A stretch of DNA of 15,174 bases from positions 1-15,174 of the forward strand of contig JAGHBZ010000122.1 in assembly GCA_021160705.1 (NCBI GenBank), written 5' to 3'. Each line of letters starts with the position of its first letter. The first letter of the stretch is position 1. The DNA comes from Candidatus Sumerlaeota bacterium (GTDB lineage: Bacteria > Sumerlaeota > Sumerlaeia > MWCT01 > JAGHBZ01). Shown here piece by piece: positions 7,070 to 14,147 of this stretch. Made by a program: the position numbers and the translations under genes. The notes below the pieces were generated by a model. The model was not told the origin of the DNA. It saw only the letters and a list, made by a program, of their open reading frames with translations, and did not search any database.

Positions 7070-8407
7070 ATGAGGGTAGTTGACCTTATCATAAAAAAAC
7101 GTGAAGGGAATTCATTGACACCTGATGAGATAGCCTTCTTGGTGAAAGGGTTTTCTAATGGTGAAATCCCGGATTATCAGACCGCGGCGTTTTTAATGGC
7201 GGTGTATTTCCAGGGTATGAACGCTGAAGAACTCTCATCATTCACTGAGGCAATGATTAATTCCGGGGAGGTGTATGACCTCAGCGGTATACCTTTACCA
7301 AAAGTTGATAAACATAGCACCGGGGGTGTGGGAGATAAGACATCGTTGGTATTAGCCTCAGCTGTGGCTGCCTGTGGAGTGGTCGTGCCTATGGTCTCCG
7401 GACGTGCACTTGGTCATACCGGGGGTACACTGGACAAACTGGAGTCAATTCCCGGCTACAGAACCACACTGGACGCTACAGAATTTCGTCGCCAGCTGGA
7501 GGAAATCGGAGTGGCGATTATTGGACAGAGTGAGCGATTTGTCCCCGCAGATAAAAAATTATATGCCTTACGGGACTTAACCGGAACTGTAGAGAGTATC
7601 CCCCTTATCGCAGCGAGTATTATGAGCAAAAAAATAGCTGCGGGCACAGAATCACTGGTAATGGACGTGAAAACCGGCAACGGTGCATTTATGAACGATT
7701 TTGAGCGAGCCAGAGAGCTGGCAAAAACACTTGTGGAAATAGGCGACAATATGGGACGTCAAACCATCGCCTTGATAACAGATATGAACCAGCCATTAGG
7801 GTTTGCAGTGGGTAATTCATTAGAGGTAATAGAATGTATTAACACAATGAAAGGCGATGCCCCTGAAGACCTGTTGGAGCTTACTGTAGAGTTGGGCGCA
7901 CATATGCTTGTGCTGGGGAAAATTACAGATGATATGGCTGAAGCCCGTAAGCAAATCACCGACGCAATTATGAACGGCAAGGCGCTGGAAAAGTTTCGTC
8001 AGCTAATTGAGTATCAAAACGGGAATCCACGTGTTGTGGATGATGTCTCATTGCTTGGGGTCAGCAATCAGGTGGAGCCATTTGTGGCAGAAAAGAGTGG
8101 CTACATCTCACATATTGACACGCTTAAGATTGGTATTGCATCAATGACACTTGGTGCAGGACGCACTCGGATAGATGAGCCTATTACTTATGATGTAGGA
8201 CTCCGATTTCGTAAGAAGTTATCAGATTATGTTGAAAAAGGTGAACCCATCTGCGAGATTTATTATCACAATGTAGATGAATTGAGTGAAGCAAAAAATC
8301 TATTGAGCCAGGCTATCAGCATAAGCGATGAGAAAATAAAACCACCTGTTTTGATTAAAGCTACTATTGACAAAGAAGGAACGCATATCATAGACAACAA
8401 TGGCTGA
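7070..8407 (+). CDS. deoA: Pyrimidine-nucleoside (thymidine) phosphorylase
   Basis: Splits thymidine, uridine or deoxyuridine with phosphate into base and (deoxy)ribose 1-phosphate for pyrimidine salvage; cytosolic. Its 445 residues fit the family. Seen features: phosphate-binding KHSTGGVGDK at 81-90; the family signature SGRALGHTGGTLDKLE at 110-125; and pyrimidine-binding Tyr164, Arg167, Ser182 and Lys186, at the same spacing as Y168/R171/S186/K190 of E. coli thymidine phosphorylase. The C-terminal alpha/beta domain has LGAGRTRIDEPITYDVG. Sequence alone does not separate thymidine-specific DeoA from the broader Pdp, so the symbol is provisional. ATG 7070 is chosen because the upstream in-frame ATG at 7061 is followed at once by TGA. 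The last 8 bases overlap the DUF4416 gene. Confidence 0.93.
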   Translation: MRVVDLIIKKREGNSLTPDEIAFLVKGFSNGEIPDYQTAAFLMAVYFQGMNAEELSSFTEAMINSGEVYDLSGIPLPKVDKHSTGGVGDKTSLVLASAVAACGVVVPMVSGRALGHTGGTLDKLESIPGYRTTLDATEFRRQLEEIGVAIIGQSERFVPADKKLYALRDLTGTVESIPLIAASIMSKKIAAGTESLVMDVKTGNGAFMNDFERARELAKTLVEIGDNMGRQTIALITDMNQPLGFAVGNSLEVIECINTMKGDAPEDLLELTVELGAHMLVLGKITDDMAEARKQITDAIMNGKALEKFRQLIEYQNGNPRVVDDVSLLGVSNQVEPFVAEKSGYISHIDTLKIGIASMTLGAGRTRIDEPITYDVGLRFRKKLSDYVEKGEPICEIYYHNVDELSEAKNLLSQAISISDEKIKPPVLIKATIDKEGTHIIDNNG

Positions 8408-8966
8408 GGCAAAGAAACAACTACCGGTAAAATTATTTTTTGGACTGCTTGTCGGGAATGAAGAGATTCTTCCTGCGGTACTGCATCGCATTGAACTTGA
8501 TTTTGGTCATATTGAACTCCAGACCGATTTCACTCTGTTTAATCATACCGATTACTATCAACAAGAGATGGGTCCACGAATACTCCGCAAATTCATCGCC
8601 ACCCGGGAGCTGATGGATATGGAAGAATTAGCCGAGATAAAACTTTATACCAATAAATTAGAACGCCTCTTTGCAGACCCACAAACAGGTAATCGGCGCG
8701 TGAACATTGACCCGGGTTATCTCTCGCTTTCCAAAGTGGTTCTGGCAACTACCAAGGATTATGACCATCGGATATATCTGAAATCAGGAATCTTTGCAGA
8801 AGTAACATTACGCTATAAACGTAAATTTAAAAGCTATGAGCCCTGGGAATGGACATATCCGGATTACCGTGAACCATTTGCACTAAATTTCTTTAATGAG
8901 TTACGGCATATTTATCGTGAACAACTCCTAAACCAGCACCAGAATATTAATCTCCCTGAAGAATAG
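8400..8966 (+). CDS. DUF4416 family protein
   Basis: Function unknown; 188 residues, the usual size for DUF4416. It is soluble, with no signal peptide or membrane segment. Conserved family stretches seen are VKLFFGLL near the N-terminus, FNHTDYYQQEMGP (about 47-59), NIDPGYLSLSKVVLATTKD at 102-120, HRIYLKSGIFAEVTL at about 123-137 and WTYPDYREP from 151. The many conserved Asp, Tyr, His and Lys residues suggest a ligand- or metal-binding pocket, but no enzyme motif is recognisable. The ATG overlaps the last 8 bases of the phosphorylase gene (ATGGCTGA), so the two are cotranscribed and probably translationally coupled. That suggests a role near nucleoside or sugar-phosphate salvage, which is inference only. 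Confidence 0.8.
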   Translation: MAEAKKQLPVKLFFGLLVGNEEILPAVLHRIELDFGHIELQTDFTLFNHTDYYQQEMGPRILRKFIATRELMDMEELAEIKLYTNKLERLFADPQTGNRRVNIDPGYLSLSKVVLATTKDYDHRIYLKSGIFAEVTLRYKRKFKSYEPWEWTYPDYREPFALNFFNELRHIYREQLLNQHQNINLPEE

Positions 8967-8994
8967 TATAATTAATCTGTAAGGGGGATGTGCA

Positions 8995-9040
8995 AATCGT
9001 CTTAATTTATTGAGGATGCATTGTGTGGTTTAAGACGATT
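8995..9040. repeat. Perfect 11-bp inverted repeat with 24-base loop
   Basis: AATCGTCTTAA (8995-9005) is exactly complementary to TTAAGACGATT (9030-9040). It lies 28 bases after the DUF4416 stop and 114 bases before the S55 gene. No T-run follows either arm, so a standard intrinsic terminator is unlikely. It could be an operator, an mRNA-stabilising hairpin or the ends of a very small degenerate element. The loop carries a further 6-base palindrome, ATGCAT (9016-9021). Confidence 0.6.
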
Positions 9041-9153
9041 GGGCGCAAGTAACTGAAACTATTTACTAACCCTATGATAAACAACTTTCACTTGATAAAT
9101 TTTCCGGAATGGTGTGAATTAGAAGTCAATTATTTTTTAAAAAAGGCAATAAA

Positions 9154-10998
9154 ATGATACAGGTTAAAAAATTGAAATGGATTATAGTGATAGGAGTTCT
9201 GATGAGTGGCGTGCTGGTATACGCTGAAGAACCAGACTTTTTGCCAGTGGATGCAATCAAACCCGGAATGAAAGGCTATGGGCTAACCGTGTTTAAAGGA
9301 ACAAAGATTTCGCGATTTGACGCAGAAATTCTTGGCGTGCTAAAAGGTGCATTCCCTCAGCAGGACTTAATTCTTGCACGACTCAGTGCACCAGAATTGA
9401 AAGATATTGGCGTAATTGCGGGTATGAGTGGAAGCCCCGTATATATCAACGATAAGATTATAGGTGCAGTAGCGTATGGATGGACTTATTCAAAAGAACC
9501 TGTATGTGGTATCACTCCGATTGAAAATATGTTGACGGTACTTAACCTTGCTGAATCAGAAAAAAATAAATCTCCTTCAAAAAGCAACAGCAGGAGCAGG
9601 TATAAGCAGTGGCTTTTCCCGACGTATGAACAAATAAAGATTGAGGCAGAGGAGTTACCGGATTCAGCACTTGCAGAACTCTTTGGAAAGAGTCGCACAT
9701 TTGAATTAGAGCCACTCAGCACACCTTTATCGATTTCGCAATGCGACCCCCGGCTTCTGCCTTTTATAAAGCAAATCTTTTCTCGCTATCATCTGCTACC
9801 TGTAATTAGTGGACGAACGTCCATAAATAATGCTGGAGAACCCCAGAATGTCAAGATTAAACCAGGTTCAGCGCTCGGCGTGCAATTGATGTCAGGGGAT
9901 ATGGACATCACTGCAATTGGAACAGTAACATACGTGAAAGGTGATAAAGTGCTGGCGTTTGGGCATCCGATGTTTCAGGGTGGAAATGTCAATATGCCAA
10001 TCACGAACGTCTATATCTTTTCCATAATGCCAAGTTTTGCCCGTCCATTTAAGTTAGGTGGGTCAATGATGCGTGTGGGTGCCTTGCGGCAGGATAGACT
10101 CCCTGCAGTGGCAGGGGTTCTAAGGGAGTCGGCTCCTATGATACCGTTAACTGTCAAAGTCGAAATTCCTGAACAGAATCTAAACAAGACATATTCTTAC
10201 CAGGTCTGGGAAGATAGAGACTTCTCACCTTCTCTCATATTTACGGGGGTAATGGAATCAATTCTGGCTTCATACAAAACACAGGGCGATAATGCCGCAC
10301 TGATGAATTATACAATCTTGCTGGATGATGGTACTCGCATTAAGAAACAAGAATTTCTGTCCGACCCACAGTCATTGAGTTTTGACCTTTTTATGCAGAT
10401 ACGAAATGACGTTGCATCGCTCTTGATGAATAGCTTTAAAGAGGTACATCTCAAAAGTATTGACTACACGGTTCGCTTTACTGACAAAGCAAAATTGGCT
10501 ACTATTCTGACAGCCAGAACGGATAAAGTTGAGTATAAACCGGGCGAGAAGGTGAGTATTACTGTCTGGCTACAGATATACCGTGAGCAGAGAAAAAAGA
10601 TTACGACCGAGCTCACCTTACCAGCGGACATAGACGAAGACACATATTCTCTGATGATTCTGGATGGTGATGCGCGGAATAGACTTGAGTACAAACGTGC
10701 TCCGGGCACTAAAGTCGCTTATAACTTTGAGCAATTGGTCAGAAATATCCAGCAGAACTTTCCGAGCAATTCGCTTTATATAGTATTGCAGAAACCCGTT
10801 GTGGGTTTAACTGTTGAGGGCACTGAGATGGCAGAACTGCCAACGAGTGTCGTTGATGTGCTTAGTGATGCCAGTGCTCCTGGATTAACCCAGGAGACCA
10901 CAGGAATCATCCTGGTTGAGAAGCGTATCCCGACAGCCTATACCATCAGCGGAAAACAGGTCTTAACAATTAATGTCCGTCGATTCAAAACTTATTAA
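9154..10998 (+). CDS. Exported SpoIVB-type (peptidase S55) domain protein
   Basis: 614 residues with a signal peptide: Lys-rich N-terminus, hydrophobic core 9-22, likely cleavage after VYA at 24. The segment from about 36 (PGMKGYGLTVFKGTKISRFD) to about 110 is typical of S55 domains and holds GMSGSPVY at 90-97, whose Ser94 aligns with the catalytic Ser of SpoIVB. A second S55-like stretch (about 247-300) has AIGTVTYVKGDKVLAFGHP, in which His271 matches the catalytic His environment of SpoIVB (GTLTF...LGH). The order here is Ser then His, opposite to SpoIVB. The C-terminal part from about 440 (TDKVEYKPGEKVSITV) looks like a beta-sandwich. No sporulation gene is nearby, so an envelope role is more likely than spore signalling. 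It may be a protease or an inactive relative. It is cotranscribed with the propeller gene 22 bases downstream. Confidence 0.8.
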   Translation: MIQVKKLKWIIVIGVLMSGVLVYAEEPDFLPVDAIKPGMKGYGLTVFKGTKISRFDAEILGVLKGAFPQQDLILARLSAPELKDIGVIAGMSGSPVYINDKIIGAVAYGWTYSKEPVCGITPIENMLTVLNLAESEKNKSPSKSNSRSRYKQWLFPTYEQIKIEAEELPDSALAELFGKSRTFELEPLSTPLSISQCDPRLLPFIKQIFSRYHLLPVISGRTSINNAGEPQNVKIKPGSALGVQLMSGDMDITAIGTVTYVKGDKVLAFGHPMFQGGNVNMPITNVYIFSIMPSFARPFKLGGSMMRVGALRQDRLPAVAGVLRESAPMIPLTVKVEIPEQNLNKTYSYQVWEDRDFSPSLIFTGVMESILASYKTQGDNAALMNYTILLDDGTRIKKQEFLSDPQSLSFDLFMQIRNDVASLLMNSFKEVHLKSIDYTVRFTDKAKLATILTARTDKVEYKPGEKVSITVWLQIYREQRKKITTELTLPADIDEDTYSLMILDGDARNRLEYKRAPGTKVAYNFEQLVRNIQQNFPSNSLYIVLQKPVVGLTVEGTEMAELPTSVVDVLSDASAPGLTQETTGIILVEKRIPTAYTISGKQVLTINVRRFKTY

Positions 10999-11020
10999 AT
11001 AAAAAAGGGGAGGTAAAGTT

Positions 11021-13237
11021 ATGAAACGAACCTGGATTATATCCGCAGGAGTTTTGAGCATATTATTAGTAGTATTGGGTAATTTTGCGTGGGCAGTAAG
11101 TACTATGCGTCTTAGTATAGATTCCTTTGAAGAGTTTAAAAAGGGCGAATTAAAATCTACGAGTATATCCAGTGATGGGAAACTCTTCATTGCACCTGAG
11201 CTGAACCAGATTTATGCAACTAAAGAGGATATGATATGGGATATTGCAGTTCATAACAATAAAGCATATCTGGCAACTGGTAATGACGGCAAGGTATTCA
11301 TAGTAAATCTGGAAAAGAAAAAGGGTGAATTACTCTGCGACCAGAAAGAGATGGAAATCTATGCTATTGCAGTAGGTTCAAATGGCGAGGTCTTTTTTGG
11401 TGCAAGTCCCGGAGGAAAAATATATAAGTGCACTGAGGATGGTGAACCTGTTCTGTTCTTTGAGACCAACGAGGATTATGTCTGGGATTTGGTATTTGAT
11501 AAAGATGGAAATCTTTATGCGGCTACTGGAAAAGAAGGCAAGATATTTAAAATTTCGCCCGATGGAAAGGGAGAGGTATATTTTGATACCCCTTCAGCAA
11601 ATGTAATGACGCTGGCATTCAATCCAAAGGGCACACTCCTGGCTGGCACCCAGGGCAAAGGTTTTATTTATCGGATTGATAAGAAAGATAAGGGATTTGT
11701 TCTATATGAGCCATCTCAGGATGAGGTAAGGCAGATTATCTGTGTGGGTGATGGAACAATTTACGCGGTAGTTAATGCGGAACGAGCTCCACGAGGTGCA
11801 ATAGTGGAGGAGATAATGAAGATGCTGGAGGAATCAAAACGAAACAAAGCCCAGGGTAAATCCACCCCTAAAAAGGTCGTATCTAAAGCAAAATCTGAAA
11901 TTTTAAAAATTACCCCTGAGGGTTTTGTGACTTCTATCTGGGCGCCCAAGGAGCAACCGGTGCATTGTTTATATTTTGACCCTGTGAGTTCATTGCTTTT
12001 TGTATCAGTGGGAAAGAAAGGGTATCTTTATCAGGTTGACGATAAAGGTGATTATGTCCTGACGACCAGATTAGACGATACGTTTATCCTATCTATTGAA
12101 CCGTCAGGAGAGAGTTTGCTTCTGGGTACTGGCAGTCAGGCGTCACTTTATCAGCTGGACCTACATAACTATAAAGAAGGTGTATATCTCTCCCAACCAC
12201 TCGATGCGGGCTCACCTGTTAAATGGGGGAAGCTTGAGTATCTTGCGCGTTTACCCCAGAAAAGCTCTAAAATCTCGTTCAGGTATCGTGTGGGAAATAC
12301 CAGCGTTCCAGATGACTCCTGGACAGAATGGTCAAAATATGTTGAGCCAGAAAATGAATTCCTGCCTCTGGAGGTGCCGTTAAGTCGTTTTATTCAGATT
12401 GAAATTAAACTGAATGAGAGCGGAAAAACTCAAAAACCTATTTCTAAGACATCAACCAGGGCACAGATGCCAATTAGCGACCGCTTCATCTGGATGCCCG
12501 TGCTTGACTATTGTCGTCTATATTACATCCATCCGAACCTCGCTCCACAAATTAAAAGCCTTACCATAGAGAGTGTACAGCCGAAAAAACCACCCACGCC
12601 TCCCACGAAAAAAGCACTGAATAGCAAAACAAAAGGGACGTCATCGGGCTCGGCGTATGGTGCTCTGGAAAAACCCCCTGACTCTAATCCAAAAAAAGTA
12701 TCTATCAAATGGAAAGCCACTGACCCGAATAACGACCAGCTCATTTATGAGATATACTTTAAGGGGGAGGAGGAATCTAACTGGAAACTTATTGAAGACG
12801 AATTGAAACAAACAAATTATACCTTCTCCACTGCAACGATTCCTGATGGTAAGTATAGGCTTAAAGTAATAGCTTCAGATGAGCCTTCTAACCTTAGTGA
12901 AATGAAGAAGACAGCTGAGTTCGTCAGCGAAATATTTATCGTGGATAATACTCCACCGGAAATCACCAAACTTTCCGCAAAACCAGATAAAAATAAAACA
13001 TTCATAATCTCAGCTGAGGCACGGGATACAACCAGTTTGCTCGTCTCTGCCCGATATAGTGTGGATGCAGAAGATTTAATGTATCTCCTGCCTGCGGATG
13101 GTCTGTTTGATTCTACTGTTGAGCGATTTTCATTTAAACTAAGCGAACTCGAACCCGGCGAGCACACTCTGAGTCTGCTTGTTACTGATGGTATGGGCAA
13201 CTCAGCAACAAAAAAAATTATTCTACACGTGAAATGA
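11021..13237 (+). CDS. Exported seven-repeat beta-propeller protein with C-terminal Ig/Fn3-like domains
   Basis: 738 residues, function unknown. A signal peptide (hydrophobic 6-24, cleavage probably after AWA) exports it. Seven propeller-type repeats begin near residues 71, 111, 152, 194, 235, 313 and 354. Each has a pattern like IWDIAV-(N/D)GK-LYLATG-GKIFKI, as in YVWDLVFDKDGNLYAATG. The fifth repeat carries a Lys/Glu-rich, probably helical insert at about 250-285. A beta-rich region (about 390-500), a Pro/Lys/Ser linker (about 520-558), an Fn3-like domain with the SIKWKATDPNNDQ stretch (about 559-625) and a final Ig-like domain starting at VDNTPPEI (about 640-738) follow. The Shine-Dalgarno site GGGGAGGT (11007-11013) is strong. 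Its place 22 bases after the S55 gene suggests that the two products act together, perhaps as protease and scaffold or substrate. Confidence 0.75.
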   Translation: MKRTWIISAGVLSILLVVLGNFAWAVSTMRLSIDSFEEFKKGELKSTSISSDGKLFIAPELNQIYATKEDMIWDIAVHNNKAYLATGNDGKVFIVNLEKKKGELLCDQKEMEIYAIAVGSNGEVFFGASPGGKIYKCTEDGEPVLFFETNEDYVWDLVFDKDGNLYAATGKEGKIFKISPDGKGEVYFDTPSANVMTLAFNPKGTLLAGTQGKGFIYRIDKKDKGFVLYEPSQDEVRQIICVGDGTIYAVVNAERAPRGAIVEEIMKMLEESKRNKAQGKSTPKKVVSKAKSEILKITPEGFVTSIWAPKEQPVHCLYFDPVSSLLFVSVGKKGYLYQVDDKGDYVLTTRLDDTFILSIEPSGESLLLGTGSQASLYQLDLHNYKEGVYLSQPLDAGSPVKWGKLEYLARLPQKSSKISFRYRVGNTSVPDDSWTEWSKYVEPENEFLPLEVPLSRFIQIEIKLNESGKTQKPISKTSTRAQMPISDRFIWMPVLDYCRLYYIHPNLAPQIKSLTIESVQPKKPPTPPTKKALNSKTKGTSSGSAYGALEKPPDSNPKKVSIKWKATDPNNDQLIYEIYFKGEEESNWKLIEDELKQTNYTFSTATIPDGKYRLKVIASDEPSNLSEMKKTAEFVSEIFIVDNTPPEITKLSAKPDKNKTFIISAEARDTTSLLVSARYSVDAEDLMYLLPADGLFDSTVERFSFKLSELEPGEHTLSLLVTDGMGNSATKKIILHVK

Positions 13238-13426
13238 CCCTTTTAGACACTTGGCTTCGTTGCGAGATTGTTCACCTTGATAAATCCAGAGGCTAATGAG
13301 AAGGGCAGTGATAAAAAAAGCCCGGAATGGTAGAAGTAACGAGCACCGGGGATTTGCGACATTTATTTTGCCAAAAAGTATAGAGGACGAATAGTTCTTC
13401 ACTTTTTTGACAGGGAGTAGTGGTGA

Positions 13427-14011
13427 GTGCAAAAAATTAACTGGGCAACGCGTCTCACACTTTTGCGGATTTCATTAACCCCATTGCTGGCAGTGTTTTT
13501 ATATTATCATTATTATTTCTGGGCGTTGCTTGTCTTTGTAATTGCCGCGTTAACCGACGCCATAGATGGATTTATCGCTCGTGTGTTTGACCAGAAGACC
13601 TGGCTTGGAAGTTTCCTTGACCCTGCTGCGGATAAACTCCTGCTACTTACTGCGTTCGTTTTGTTGACCTTTTCTAAATCTGTCCCATTGCCAATACCAG
13701 ACTGGGTTACCATAATCATTGTCTTTCGGGATATAATCATTGTTATTGGCGCAGGCATCACATTATTTGTTATTGTGGACTGGGTGATTAAACCCACTAT
13801 CCTCGGCAAAATAAATACGGTGTTCCAATTCGGCACTATTCTTTTTGCGACTATCGCCAATCTGCTCATTAGCAAAGGAATACAGGGTATCAACTACCAG
13901 CGGATTTTATACTTACTTGCCTACACCACACTGGTTCTCACAATGCTCTCAGGACTCCTTTACTTGCGCTCTGGGGCACTCAGACTGCTTGGTGTTAAAA
14001 AAACAGAATGA
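13427..14011 (+). CDS. pgsA: CDP-diacylglycerol-glycerol-3-phosphate 3-phosphatidyltransferase
   Basis: Makes phosphatidylglycerol phosphate from CDP-diacylglycerol and glycerol 3-phosphate, the committed step to phosphatidylglycerol and cardiolipin; inner membrane. It has 194 residues, the usual length. The CDP-alcohol phosphotransferase motif is complete: Asp44, Asp47, Gly48, Ala51, Arg52, Gly61, Asp65 and Asp69 in the exact D-x2-DG-x2-AR-x8-G-x3-D-x3-D spacing. The N-terminal ATRLTLLRISLTPLLAVFL matches PgsA (usually LPNxLTLxRI). Five to six membrane helices are evident. The GTG start at 13427 has GGGAG at 13413-13417. The glycerol-3-phosphate specificity is assigned from overall similarity; a related CDP-alcohol transferase is possible but less likely. 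It lies 189 bases after the propeller gene, so it may have its own promoter. Confidence 0.92.
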   Translation: MQKINWATRLTLLRISLTPLLAVFLYYHYYFWALLVFVIAALTDAIDGFIARVFDQKTWLGSFLDPAADKLLLLTAFVLLTFSKSVPLPIPDWVTIIIVFRDIIIVIGAGITLFVIVDWVIKPTILGKINTVFQFGTILFATIANLLISKGIQGINYQRILYLLAYTTLVLTMLSGLLYLRSGALRLLGVKKTE

Positions 14012-14031
14012 ATAAACCAGAGGTTAAAGGT

Positions 14032-14124
14032 TAAGCATATCTCTCCTGCTAACCAATTCAAAGTGCACTGGACAAAATTAGAGGGCACTTACATAAGAGA
14101 TAATCACATCTATCCTGCTAACCA
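14032..14124. repeat. Spaced direct repeat between converging genes
   Basis: The 17-base sequence ATCTCTCCTGCTAACCA (14039-14055) recurs as ATCTATCCTGCTAACCA (14108-14124) with one change. With seven bases upstream the match is 21 of 24 (14032-14055 and 14101-14124). The copies begin 69 bases apart, which suggests local duplication or slippage in noncoding DNA. The function is not apparent. Confidence 0.55.
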
Positions 14125-14147
14125 GCAAATCTGCTTATCTCTTTTTT
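14095..14147 (+). terminator. Probable terminator hairpin for pgsA, overlapping the ppdK 3' end
   Basis: AAGAGATAA (14095-14103) and TTATCTCTT (14135-14143) are perfect 9-bp complements, with a 31-base loop that can fold further (TGCT/AGCA). A run of six T (14142-14147) follows, as for an intrinsic terminator on the plus strand. The stem is AT-rich and the loop is long, so strength is uncertain. The right arm contains the stop codon of the converging ppdK gene. Confidence 0.4.

Noticed and set aside
9091..13285. Shared CTTGATAAAT at 9091-9100 and 13276-13285 as a common regulatory site
   Set aside because: A shared 10-mer is expected many times by chance in 15 kb, and the distances to the downstream starts differ (63 and 151 bases).
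13321..13350. CCCGG...CCGGG hairpin as a terminator after the propeller gene
   Set aside because: The stem is only 5 bp with a 20-base loop and no T-run follows.
13407..13412. Consensus TTGACA as the -35 box for pgsA
   Set aside because: It lies 15 bases before the start codon, so its -10 box would fall inside the gene.
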